A stretch of 64,000 nt of DNA, taken from Geodermatophilus pulveris. GTDB taxonomy: Bacteria; Actinomycetota; Actinomycetes; Mycobacteriales; Geodermatophilaceae. The position numbers were made by a program, and so were the translations under genes. Position 1 is the first letter of the stretch. The number at the start of each line of letters is the position of its first letter. The stretch covers positions 1-64,000 of the forward strand of contig NZ_FZOO01000011.1 in assembly GCF_900188375.1 (NCBI RefSeq). The letters are read 5' to 3'. The notes under the pieces were generated by a model. The model was not told the DNA's origin, did not search any database, and saw nothing but the letters and a program-made list of their open reading frames with translations. Positions 32,027-39,883 of this stretch are shown here, in pieces.

Positions 32027-32331
32027 GCCCGGTGCCCGCGGGCCCGCTGCCCGCCGTGGACGACCCGTTCGCTCCCTGGGCGTCGGCGCCGTCCCGGAGC
32101 AGCCGCCGTCACGAAGGCGCGCCGGCGGTCGGCCTGGCGCTGCCAGGTGTCGTGAGCGGCGTGCTGCGCAGGCAGAGCCGAGGACCCCACCGTGCCCCTG
32201 AGGGCTACCGCCCGGACGGGGGAGTCACAGGGACCGCGCCCTCCCGACTCTGGCTCTGACCTGCGGTTTCTGTCGTACCCCGGCCGTATGTTCCACCCGT
32301 CGATCCGGTGCCGGTGGGAGGGGAGGGCGGG
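32027..32331. other. 305-base intergenic region
   Basis: No gene is supported here. The left two thirds show only GC-rich sequence. The right end holds the promoter motif listed at 32270-32292. Confidence 0.6.
32270..32292 (+). promoter_or_regulatory. RecA-NDp / PafBC-type DNA-damage promoter
   Basis: CTGTCGTAC, eight bases, then TATGTT fits the actinobacterial LexA-independent DNA-damage promoter pattern (TTGTCRGTG-N8-TANNNT) with exact spacing and the core TGTCR. The predicted start lies about 30 bases before the GTG of the DUF222 gene. The match is read directly; damage induction is inferred. Confidence 0.55.
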
Positions 32332-33546
32332 GTGTCCGAGCTGCGTTCCGCCCTGGACGGCCTGGCCGGGGTCGACCCGGCCGCGATGTCCGATGATGCG
32401 CTGCTGGATCTGGTGGGGGAGCTGTCGGTGGCGGCGAACCGGGTGGCCGCGGTGTTGACCTCGGCGGTGCGGGCGGTCGAGTGCCGGGAGGCCCACCGCC
32501 GGGACGGCGCGGTGTCGGTGAAGGGCTGGCTGGTGGGCAGCTGCCGGCTGGCGCCGGCGGAGGCCACCGTGATCGTGTCGACCGGGCGGCGGCTGGAGCA
32601 GTTGCCCGCCGTCGCCGCCGCGTTCGCCGCCGGGGAGATCACCGCCACCCACGCCCGGGTGATCACCGGGTCCATGACGCCGAAGCGGGTGGCCAGGGCC
32701 GCCGCGGCCGGGATCGACCTGGCCGAGACCGACGCCATCCTGGCCGGCCTGGCCCGCGCGACCGGGCCGAAGGAGACCGCCCGCGGGGTGGCCCGCTGGG
32801 TGGCCGGCGTCGACCCCGACGGCACGCTGGCCGACGCCGCCGACACCCGCCGCCGCTTCACGATGGCCGCCGGCCTGGACGGCCGGGTGCACCTGCGCGG
32901 TGAGCTGGACGCCGTGGGCGGGGAGTACCTGCACGCCGCGCTCGGGGCGCTGGTGAACGGCGACCGCCCCGCCGGGGACCCGCGCGGGCACGCCGAGCGG
33001 TAGGGGGACGCGCTGGTGGCCCTGGCCCGCGGCGCGCTGGACGCCGGTGCGCTGCCCGACGTGCGCGGGGAGCGCCCGCACGTGCGGGTCACCATCGACT
33101 GGCAGGCGCTGTGCGCAGAGCGCGGCGCCCCCGGCGTGGCCGGCGGTGCACTGGGCTGGGCCGGGCCGATCGGCCCGGAGACCGCGCGGCGGCTGGCCTG
33201 CGACGCCGCCGTCGCGCGGGTGATCACCGGCCCGGACGGGCTGCCGCTTGACGTGGGCCGAGCCCAGCGCACCGCCACCGCCGCGATCCGCCGGGCCGTG
33301 GAGCTGCGCGACGGGCACTGCGTGTTCGCCGGCTGCGACGCCCCGCCCGAGTGGTGCGACGTGCACCACGTCGTGCACTGGGCCCACGGCGGGCCGACGT
33401 CCTGCGACAACGGCGCGCTGCTGTGCGAACGCCACCACACCGCCGTCCACGAGGGCGGCTTCACGATCACCCGGGACCGGGGCACCAGCCGCTGGCACAC
33501 CCGGCGGCCCGACGGCGCCGAGGTCCTCAGCCGCGCCGGCCCCTGA
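32332..33546 (+). pseudogene. DUF222-HNH endonuclease gene split by an in-frame TAG
   Basis: The frame encodes a DUF222 domain (13E12-repeat type; MSDDALLDLVGEL start, ITATHARVI near residue 105). It meets TAG at 33001-33003 and continues in the same frame without any shift through an intact HNH domain (CVFAGCDAPPEWCDVHHV; NGALLCERHH). Both halves look unmutated, so a single CAG-to-TAG change is the simplest cause. Because the tRNA-Sec of this window has anticodon CUA, read-through as selenocysteine must be considered, but the position is not a conserved Cys and no evident SECIS stem follows. The GTG at 32332 fits the family start. Confidence 0.85.
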
Positions 33547-33656
33547 CCCACCGGCGGCCCGCCGCCCGGTTCACGACCAGCCGGCTGGCACGGGTACTCG
33601 AGCTGCGTGTGGGATCAGCCCCTGTTGTCATGAGGCGCGACCGCGAGCCCGCTCGG

Positions 33657-33959
33657 TCACCAGCTGGACGTGCGGATGCCGGGCAGCTCGCCGTCGTGGG
33701 CCATCTGCCGGAAGCGGACCCGGGACAGGCCGAACTCCCGCAGGTGCCCCCGCGGCCGGCCGTCGGCGGCGTCGCGGTTGCGCAGCCGGGTCGGGCTGGC
33801 GTCGCGGGGCAGCCGCTGCAGGGCCGCCTGCGCCTCCGCCCGCGCCTCGGGGGTGGCCGCGGTGCGCGCGGCCTCCTTGAGCCCCGCGCGGCGCTCGGCG
33901 TACCGGGCGACGACCTCCCGGCGCTGCCGGTCGCGGACGATCTTCGAGGTCTTGGCCAC
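33657..33959 (-). CDS. rpsN: 30S ribosomal protein S14, zinc-independent type
   Basis: The 100-residue S14 has no CxxC zinc motif and keeps the RNA-binding end ([20 protein letters not shown]). This long C-minus form replaces the zinc-binding S14 under zinc limitation. It is the last gene of the reverse operon rpmB-rpmG-rpsN, one base after rpmG, which is controlled from the box at 34442. Confidence 0.95.
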   Translation of the reverse strand: MAKTSKIVRDRQRREVVARYAERRAGLKEAARTAATPEARAEAQAALQRLPRDASPTRLRNRDAADGRPRGHLREFGLSRVRFRQMAHDGELPGIRTSSW

Positions 33960-33960
33960 C

Positions 33961-34128
33961 TCAGCGCTCCTCGCGGGAGTCGACGTGCCGGCGCACGACC
34001 GGGTCGTACGTGCGCAGCACCAGGCGGTCGGGGTCGTCGCGCCGGTTCCTGCGGGTGACGTGGGTGTAGCCGGTCCCGGCGGTGGACCTCAGCTCCACGA
34101 GCGGCCGGGCGTCGGTGGCGCGGGCCAT
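33961..34128 (-). CDS. rpmG: 50S ribosomal protein L33, zinc-independent type
   Basis: The 55-residue protein has the L33 pattern [19 protein letters not shown] and YDPVVRRHV with no cysteine, whereas the zinc form has two CxxC pairs. The ATG overlaps the rpmB stop by one base. Confidence 0.95.
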   Translation of the reverse strand: MARATDARPLVELRSTAGTGYTHVTRRNRRDDPDRLVLRTYDPVVRRHVDSREER

Positions 34129-34394
34129 CAGCGCGACCGCCCCGGGCCCAGGCGGCGGCGGACGTCGGGGTCGGTGGCCCGCAGCCGCGCGACCACCGAC
34201 TCGATGCCCTGCCCGTCGATGGTCTTGATGCCCTTGGTCGAGACGGTGAGCCGGATCCACCGGTTCTCGCTGGCCAGGAAGAAGCGCCGGCGCTGCAGGT
34301 TCGGGTCGAAGCGGCGGCTGGTGCGCCGTTGGGAGTGGCTGACGGACCTGCCGAACGCGGGACGGCGGCCGGTCACCTCGCAGTAGGTGGCCAT
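34128..34394 (-). CDS. rpmB: 50S ribosomal protein L28, zinc-independent type
   Basis: The 88-residue protein begins [14 protein letters not shown] and continues with the L28 core ([12 protein letters not shown]). It has only one Cys and thus no zinc ribbon. It is first in the operon; on the reverse strand TATGGT (34433-34438) is a likely -10, next to the Zur-like box, and GGAGG precedes the ATG by 11 bases. Confidence 0.94.
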   Translation of the reverse strand: MATYCEVTGRRPAFGRSVSHSQRRTSRRFDPNLQRRRFFLASENRWIRLTVSTKGIKTIDGQGIESVVARLRATDPDVRRRLGPGRSR

Positions 34395-34441
34395 GCGGCT
34401 CGTGACCTCCGGGTCGGGGACGGGGAGCACCGACCATAGCT

Positions 34442-34456
34442 TGAGAACGATTCCCA
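34442..34456. promoter_or_regulatory. Zur box between rpmB operon and mrf operon
   Basis: TGAGAACGATTCCCA is a Fur/Zur-type dyad. It lies just upstream of the rpmB -10 on the reverse strand and ten bases before TAGGGT (34466-34471), the -10 of mrf, so one site can repress both operons. It resembles the box at znuA (39735). Confidence 0.7.
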
Positions 34457-34478
34457 GTCGCGCGATAGGGTGTCGCCC

Positions 34479-35768
34479 ATGGACCACCCCCGGACCCCGC
34501 TGGTCCTCGTGACCGGCCTGCACCGCGACCTCACCGCCCACGCGGCCGAGGCCCTCCTGGACCGGACCGGCACCGTGGTCGTGCACCACGACGTGAGCGC
34601 GCTGGGGCAGGGCGTCGTCGTCCGCACCGAGCGGGGACGCACCGCCACCGGGGTGACCGAGGCGACCACGGCCGTCGAGCTGGCGCACGGGTGCCTGTCC
34701 TGCACGCTGCGGTGCGACCTGCTGCCGCTGCTGCGCGCGCTGGCCCGCCGCGACGACGTGCAGCGCATCGTGCTGCACCTGGACCCCGCCCTGGAGCCCG
34801 AGCACCTGTGCTGGGCGATCGCCGAGGTGGTGCTCGACCCGGAGCCCGCCGCGGAGCCCGAGACGGCGGGGGACTGGGTGCAGGTGGAGGCCGTCCTGGC
34901 CGTCGTGGCGGCAGCGAGCTGGCTGGCCGACGCGAGCGGGGACGACGACCTCGCCGACCGCGGCCTGGCCGCCACGCCGGACGACGAGCGCACCCTCGCC
35001 CAGGTCGCCGTCGGCCAGGTGGCCTGCGCCGACGCGGTGCTGCTCGCGGGACCGCCCGCCGGGGCGTGGGAGCGCGCCCGGCTCGACGCCGTCCTCGACC
35101 GCCTGGTCCCGGTCGCCCTGCGGGCCGACCCGGGCGTCCCGGTGGAGCGCGTCCTCGCGGAGCTCGGCCCGGACGCCCGCCGCGGCCGCGGTGTCTCGCC
35201 ACACGACCCGCTCCTGACCGGGCAGCCGCCGCTGGGCGAGGACTGCGGCGTGCAGCTGGTGCACGTCGTCGCCGACCGCCCGTTCCACCCCGCACGGCTG
35301 CACGACGCCCTGGACACCGTCCTCGACGGGGTGGTGTGCAGCCGCGGGCGGCTGTGGCTGGCCACCCAGCACGACCGGGTGCTCTGGCTGGAGTCGGCCG
35401 GCTCCGGCCTGCGCATCGGCGACAGCGGGCCGTGGCTGGCCACGCTGCCCGACGACGCCGGGGAGTGGGCGGCCGTGGGACCCCAGCGGCGGGTCGCCGC
35501 CACGCTGCGCTGGGACCCGGTCCACGGCGACCGGCACAGCGAGCTGGTCGTCCTGGCCCACCGGCGGCCGGCCGGGGCGGTCACCACGGCGCTGACCGCC
35601 GCGCTGCTCACCGACGCCGAGCTGGCGGGCGGCCCCGCGGCCTGGTCCACCCTGCCCGACCCGTTCGGCAGCCGGCACGAGGACCCCTGCGAGGCCACGA
35701 CGCCCGTAGACCCGACCCCCGCCGACCCGACCACCCCGCACGTCACTCCCCGAGAGGAGCGCTCCTGA
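34479..35768 (+). CDS. mrf: Mrf-like CobW/COG0523 family protein, ribosome hibernation factor
   Basis: The 429-residue protein matches the mycobacterial Mrf (Rv0106) type: [11 protein letters not shown] with Cys72 and Cys75 near the N-terminus, [37 protein letters not shown] and [11 protein letters not shown] near the C-terminus. The CobW P-loop is lost ([16 protein letters not shown] has no GKT), as in Rv0106. In mycobacteria Mrf recruits the hibernation factor to zinc-independent ribosomes. Its place beside four C-minus ribosomal proteins and a Zur box fits this. TAGGGT seven bases before the ATG suggests a leaderless start. Confidence 0.85.
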   Translation: MDHPRTPLVLVTGLHRDLTAHAAEALLDRTGTVVVHHDVSALGQGVVVRTERGRTATGVTEATTAVELAHGCLSCTLRCDLLPLLRALARRDDVQRIVLHLDPALEPEHLCWAIAEVVLDPEPAAEPETAGDWVQVEAVLAVVAAASWLADASGDDDLADRGLAATPDDERTLAQVAVGQVACADAVLLAGPPAGAWERARLDAVLDRLVPVALRADPGVPVERVLAELGPDARRGRGVSPHDPLLTGQPPLGEDCGVQLVHVVADRPFHPARLHDALDTVLDGVVCSRGRLWLATQHDRVLWLESAGSGLRIGDSGPWLATLPDDAGEWAAVGPQRRVAATLRWDPVHGDRHSELVVLAHRRPAGAVTTALTAALLTDAELAGGPAAWSTLPDPFGSRHEDPCEATTPVDPTPADPTTPHVTPREERS

Positions 35769-36019
35769 TGCGCCAGGGCATCCACCCCGAGTACCGCACC
35801 GTCGTCTTCCGCGACGCGGCCAGCGGTGCGCTCTACCGCACCCGGTCGACCGTGGCGACCGGCCAGACCATCGAGCTGGACGGCGAGACGCTGCCGCTGG
35901 TCGTGGTCGACATCTCCGCCGCCTCGCACCCCTTCTGGACCGGGAACCAGCGGGTGCTGGACACGGCGGGCCGCGTCGAGCGGTTCAACCAGCGGTACGG
36001 CCGACGGTCGAGGGGCTGA
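35768..36019 (+). CDS. rpmE2: 50S ribosomal protein L31 type B (zinc-independent)
   Basis: The 83-residue L31 begins [16 protein letters not shown] and ends with the type B pattern [19 protein letters not shown]. The CxxC of type A is absent. It overlaps the mrf stop by one base (TGATG), so it is cotranscribed with mrf. Confidence 0.96.
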   Translation: MRQGIHPEYRTVVFRDAASGALYRTRSTVATGQTIELDGETLPLVVVDISAASHPFWTGNQRVLDTAGRVERFNQRYGRRSRG

Positions 36020-36022
36020 CCG

Positions 36023-36433
36023 GTGGCCGTCCCCGACCGCACCGATCCCGGCGGCCCCCTCGTGGCCGTCTGCGTCGGGCACCGGTGCGCGGCCCTCTGC
36101 ACCCTCGCCGGCACCGAGGACCTGGTGCCGCGGCTGCGCCGGGCCGTCCGGGAGACCGCCGGGGCGGTGCTGGTGACCGCCGACTGCACGGGCGTGTGTG
36201 CGCTGGGCACCGTCGCCGCCGTGGCCCACCGGGACGGCCCCACGCTGCGCACGAGGGACGCCGTGTGGCTCACCGGGGTGCAGGACGCCGAGCGTGCCGC
36301 GGCCCTGGCCGACTGGGTCCGGGCCGGCGGTCCCGGCCCGGTCCGCGACCCGCACCTCGAGGTGCCCGGGCCGCTGGCCGACGCGGTGGCCGGGCTCGGC
36401 CGCCCGCCGCGGCTGGAGCCGCGCGGGTCCTGA
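36023..36433 (+). CDS. thioredoxin-like (2Fe-2S) ferredoxin-type protein
   Basis: The 136-residue product has two Cys pairs, CVGHRC near residue 17 and CTGVC near 54, in the order of thioredoxin-fold [2Fe-2S] proteins (VLVTADCTGVCALG). It is three bases after rpmE2, third in the mrf operon, so it is probably zinc-responsive. A role in metal homeostasis is inferred only from context. Confidence 0.7.
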   Translation: MAVPDRTDPGGPLVAVCVGHRCAALCTLAGTEDLVPRLRRAVRETAGAVLVTADCTGVCALGTVAAVAHRDGPTLRTRDAVWLTGVQDAERAAALADWVRAGGPGPVRDPHLEVPGPLADAVAGLGRPPRLEPRGS

Positions 36434-36469
36434 GCACGGCGGCCTGCCCCGCCGGCGGGTGGGGGTGCG

Positions 36470-36880
36470 CTAGTTCGTCGCGACGCAGGTCGAGCACGTG
36501 CCGAACACCTCGAGCTGGTGCCCGACGTCGGCGAAGCCGTGCTCGGCGGCCACCCGCGCCGCCCACCGCTCGACCGGCGGGGCGGCGACCTCGACGGTGC
36601 GCCGGCAGGAGCGGCAGGTCAGGTGGTGGTGGTGCGCGGGGGAGCAGTGCCGGTAGGAGGCCTCGCCGTCGTCCCCGCGGAGCACGTCGACCTGCCCCTC
36701 GTCGACCAGCGACTGCAGCGTGCGGTACACCGTGGCCAGGCCCACGCCGTCCCCGCGCTGGCGCAGCAGGGCGTGCAGGTCCTGGGCGCTGCGGAACTCG
36801 TCCAGCTCGGCGAGCAGCGCGACCAGGGCGCTGCGCTGCCGGGTGACGCGGCGGGGTGCCGTGGTCTCCTGCTCGGTCAC
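36470..36880 (-). CDS. zur: zinc uptake regulator (Fur family)
   Basis: The 136-residue Fur-family repressor has a winged-helix N-domain (VGLATVYRTLQSLVDEG), the HHHHL metal site near residue 87, and two Cys pairs, CRSC and CSTC, for structural zinc. Its genes of context (znuABC, C-minus ribosomal proteins) identify it as the zinc sensor. It is the last gene of the znuA-znuC-znuB-zur operon and overlaps znuB by four bases. It ends in TAG. Confidence 0.92.
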   Translation of the reverse strand: MTEQETTAPRRVTRQRSALVALLAELDEFRSAQDLHALLRQRGDGVGLATVYRTLQSLVDEGQVDVLRGDDGEASYRHCSPAHHHHLTCRSCRRTVEVAAPPVERWAARVAAEHGFADVGHQLEVFGTCSTCVATN

Positions 36881-37899
36881 GGGCGGTTCCCCCTCTGCGC
36901 TCGCACGGTGCCGTGCTCGCCGTGCTCGTCGTAGTGGACGCCGGACCCGGTCGGGTGCGCCGCGTGCAGGTGGCCGTCGTGGTCGTAGTCCACGTGGTCC
37001 CCGTGCGGCACCTCCCGGTGGCCGCAGCCGGTGCCGTGGTCGTGCGGGTGCGCCGCGTGGATCGCCGCGCGGCGCCGGTGCCGCCGGTGCCCGGTCGCCT
37101 CGCGCACCGCCACGGCGGCGGAGACGACGAGGAACAGGGCGATGGCCAGCAGCACGATCGTCCCACCCGACGGGGTGCCGGTGTAGTAGGAGGCCGTGGT
37201 GCCGCTCACGCTCACCACCAGCCCCAGCGAGCAGGCCAGCAGCAGCGCCTGGCGGAAGCTGCGCGCCAGCAGCTGGGCCACCGCGCTCGGCACGATCATC
37301 AGCGCGCTGACCAGCAGCAGCCCCACCACGCGCATCGACAGCACGACGGTGGCCGCGACCAGGCCGGCGAGCACCAGGTTGAGCGCGAGGACGGGCAGCC
37401 CGACCGCGCGGGCGTACTCCTCGTCGTCGCTGACGGCGTACAGCCGCTGGCCGAGCAGCGCCACCAGGCCCAGCACGACGACGGTGATCACCGCGAAGGC
37501 GGCGACGTCCCCGGGGCTGGTGGTGGTGATCGCGCCGAACAGGTAGGACTCGAGGTTGGTCGCCTGCCCGCGCGGGGCGAGGCTGAGCAGCACCACCCCG
37601 CCGGCGATGCCGCCGTAGAACAGGACGGCGAGGGCGACGTCGCCGCTGGTGCGGCCGCGCGCGCGGACCAGCTCGATGAGCACGGCGCCGAGGACGGCCG
37701 CGACCAGCGCCGCCCCGACCGGGGCGGTGGAGGTGAGCACCCCGACCGCCACGCCGGTCAGCGCGACGTGCCCCAGGCCGTCACCGAGCAGCGACAGCCG
37801 CCGCTGCACCAGGAAGACGCCCACGGCGGGCGCGACCGCCCCGACCATGAGCGAGGCCAGCAGGGCCCGCTGCATGAAGGCGTACTCGAGCACCTCCAC
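36877..37899 (-). CDS. znuB: zinc ABC transporter permease with His-rich tail
   Basis: The 340-residue permease of the ABC-3 family has about eight membrane segments (LGDGLGHVALTGVAVG near residue 40; LPVLALNLVLAGLVAATVV). From about residue 275 a cytoplasmic tail rich in His, Asp and Gly (HAAHPHDHGTGCGH; HGDHVDYDHDGHLH) follows, likely to bind zinc. It overlaps zur by four bases and is separated from znuC by one base. Confidence 0.93.
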   Translation of the reverse strand: MEVLEYAFMQRALLASLMVGAVAPAVGVFLVQRRLSLLGDGLGHVALTGVAVGVLTSTAPVGAALVAAVLGAVLIELVRARGRTSGDVALAVLFYGGIAGGVVLLSLAPRGQATNLESYLFGAITTTSPGDVAAFAVITVVVLGLVALLGQRLYAVSDDEEYARAVGLPVLALNLVLAGLVAATVVLSMRVVGLLLVSALMIVPSAVAQLLARSFRQALLLACSLGLVVSVSGTTASYYTGTPSGGTIVLLAIALFLVVSAAVAVREATGHRRHRRRAAIHAAHPHDHGTGCGHREVPHGDHVDYDHDGHLHAAHPTGSGVHYDEHGEHGTVRAQRGNRP

Positions 37900-37900
37900 C

Positions 37901-38704
37901 TCAGCGGCCTCCTCCGCGCAGGCCCGGCGCGGGGGGCGCGAGCCCGCCGGTGGGGCCGTGCCGGTCGGCGTGGTGGTGCCCGCCGCCGAGCCCGGTGACG
38001 ACCGCCCCCGCGCCCGCGAGCGGGCCGTCGTAGGCGATGCAGCCGTGGTCGGCGACCACCCCGCGGGTGAGGACGCCGGCCAGCGCGCCGAGCTCGTGGG
38101 TCACGACGACCAGTGTGGTCCCCGTCGCCGCGACAGCGGCGAGCACCTCGGCCAGCGCGTCCTGGCTGGCCGCGTCGACCCCCGCCGTCGGCTCGTCCAT
38201 GACGAGCAGCTCGGGCTCGGCGGCCAGCGCGCGCGCCACCAGCACGCGGCGCTGCTGCCCGCCGGACAGCGCGGCGACCGGCTCGGTCAGCCGGTCGGCG
38301 AGCCCGACCGCGGCGACCGCCTCGGTGACCGCCGCCCGGTCGGCCGCCCCGGGCCGCCGCAGCACGCCGAGGCGGGCCAGCCGGCCCACCGACACCACCT
38401 CGCGGACCGTCGCCGGGACCGCCCCGCTGACCGTGTGCCGCTGCGGCACGTATCCGACCCGGCCGCGCACTCGGCGGTCGCCGACCGGGCGGCCCAGCAC
38501 CTCGACGTGCCCGCCGAGCACGGCGGCCAGGCCGAGGACGCCGCGGACCAGCGTCGTCTTGCCCGACCCGTTGGAGCCCAGCACGGCGACGGCCTCGCCG
38601 CGCGCGACGTGCAGGTCGACGCCCTGGACGACCGGCACGTCGCCGTAGCCGATGCTGGCGCGGACGAGCCGGATCGCCGGCCCGTCCGCGTCGCCGGGGG
38701 TCAT
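37901..38704 (-). CDS. znuC: zinc ABC transporter ATP-binding protein
   Basis: The 267-residue ATPase has Walker A GSNGSGKTT near residue 43, signature LSGGQQRR, Walker B LLVMDEPTAGVD and the H-loop VTHE. The C-terminus has a small HHH cluster. It starts inside the znuA stop region (ATGA overlap). Confidence 0.93.
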   Translation of the reverse strand: MTPGDADGPAIRLVRASIGYGDVPVVQGVDLHVARGEAVAVLGSNGSGKTTLVRGVLGLAAVLGGHVEVLGRPVGDRRVRGRVGYVPQRHTVSGAVPATVREVVSVGRLARLGVLRRPGAADRAAVTEAVAAVGLADRLTEPVAALSGGQQRRVLVARALAAEPELLVMDEPTAGVDAASQDALAEVLAAVAATGTTLVVVTHELGALAGVLTRGVVADHGCIAYDGPLAGAGAVVTGLGGGHHHADRHGPTGGLAPPAPGLRGGGR

Positions 38705-39735
38705 CCGCAGGACTGGCCCTGGCGCAGCGTCTCCAGGTTGGCCTGCATCACCTCGAGGTAGTCGCTGCCGGCCGACTCGTCGGTGAGGCCCTCCACCGGG
38801 TCGAGGACGGCGGTCTGCACGCCGGCCTCGGTGGCGACCGTCTCGGCCACGGCCGGGTCGACGAGGGTCTCGGTGTAGACGGTGGTCACCCCGCGCTCCT
38901 CCACCAGCTCGGTGATCTCGGCCAGGTCCGCGGCCGAGGGCTCCTCGGAGGGCTCCAGCCCGGCGATGCCGACGACCTCGAGACCGTACCGGTCACCGAG
39001 GTAGCCGAAGGCGTCGTGCGAGGTGACCAGGGTGTCCACCGCGCAGCCGGCCAGCGTCTCCTGCATCTCGGTGTCCAACTGCTCGAGGTCCGCGCGCAGC
39101 GCCTCGGCGTTGGCGCGGAGGGTGTCGGCCTCCTCGGGGGCGAGCTCGGCCATCCGGTCGGCGAGCGCGTCACCGACGTCGGCCAGCCGGGTGGGGTCGA
39201 GCCAGAAGTGCGGGTCGACGGCCTCGACGCCCTCGCCGGCGTGGGCCTCGTCCTCGGCGTGCGCCTCCTCCTCGGCATGCGCCTCCTCGGCGTGCGCACC
39301 CTCGTCCGCGTGGGCCTCCTCCTCCGCGCCGTGCCCGTGGCCGTCGTCCGCCGCGGTCAGCGTCAGCCGGGCGGCCTGCCCCGCGTCCCAGGCCGCGTCG
39401 CCGGCCTCGGACGTCACGGCCTCGTCGACGGCCGGCTGGAAGCCCTCGAGGTGGACCACCAGGTCGGCCTCGCCGACCGCCGCGACGTCCTGCGGGGTCA
39501 GCTCGGCGTCGTGGGCCTCCGCCCCGGGCGGGGTGAGCGACGTGACCGAGGCGAGGTCGCCGGCGACCCGGGCGGCCGCCCACTCCAGCGGGTAGAAGCC
39601 GGCGAGGACGGTCAGGCCGTCGCCGCCGGCCGCCGTCTCCGTCCCGCTGCCGCCGCCCTGGCCGCAGCCGGCCACCAGCAGGGTGGCGGCGGACCCGGCG
39701 GCGAGCACCCGCCAACGTGTCGTGGGGGAAGTCAT
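38701..39735 (-). CDS. znuA: zinc ABC transporter substrate-binding lipoprotein
   Basis: The 344-residue cluster A-I binding protein has a lipobox with Cys24 (LLVAGC), metal ligands near His75, His176 (DPHFWLDP) and the His of TSHDAFGYL, and the Asp of ETLVDP. A charged His/Glu/Ala loop (residues about 130-168, nine His) is typical of zinc-binding ZnuA. The ATG at 39735 is favoured because it gives a normal lipoprotein signal; an in-frame ATG at 39744 lies inside the Zur box. GAGAAT ends seven bases before the ATG, within the box. Confidence 0.94.
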   Translation of the reverse strand: MTSPTTRWRVLAAGSAATLLVAGCGQGGGSGTETAAGGDGLTVLAGFYPLEWAAARVAGDLASVTSLTPPGAEAHDAELTPQDVAAVGEADLVVHLEGFQPAVDEAVTSEAGDAAWDAGQAARLTLTAADDGHGHGAEEEAHADEGAHAEEAHAEEEAHAEDEAHAGEGVEAVDPHFWLDPTRLADVGDALADRMAELAPEEADTLRANAEALRADLEQLDTEMQETLAGCAVDTLVTSHDAFGYLGDRYGLEVVGIAGLEPSEEPSAADLAEITELVEERGVTTVYTETLVDPAVAETVATEAGVQTAVLDPVEGLTDESAGSDYLEVMQANLETLRQGQSCG

Positions 39736-39749
39736 GAGAATCATTCTCC
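39735..39749. promoter_or_regulatory. Zur box overlapping the znuA start
   Basis: TGAGAATCATTCTCC contains the perfect dyad GAGAAT-C-ATTCTC (39736-39748). It overlaps both the presumed -10 and the first base of the znuA start codon, so bound Zur would block transcription initiation directly. Confidence 0.75.
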
Positions 39750-39883
39750 CACAACGACCAGCCCGGACTCCACGGCGTAGGCCGTGGTGGTGCCCGGTCG
39801 CTGCGGACCGTCCCGTGAGAACGGTCCCCGGGTGGACCCGCGGTCGAGCCGCTGGGCCGGGGCTCCCGCGTAGGCTCGCGGGC

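Noticed and set aside
33001-33003. Internal TAG of the DUF222 gene as a genuine selenocysteine codon
   Set aside because: The position is not a conserved Cys or redox site in the family, no clear SECIS stem follows at once, and CAG to TAG is a single-base change. It is kept only as an open question in the findings.
39742-39744. Alternative znuA start at ATG 39744
   Set aside because: It lies inside the Zur palindrome, has no room for a ribosome site, and adds only three residues before a normal lipoprotein signal.
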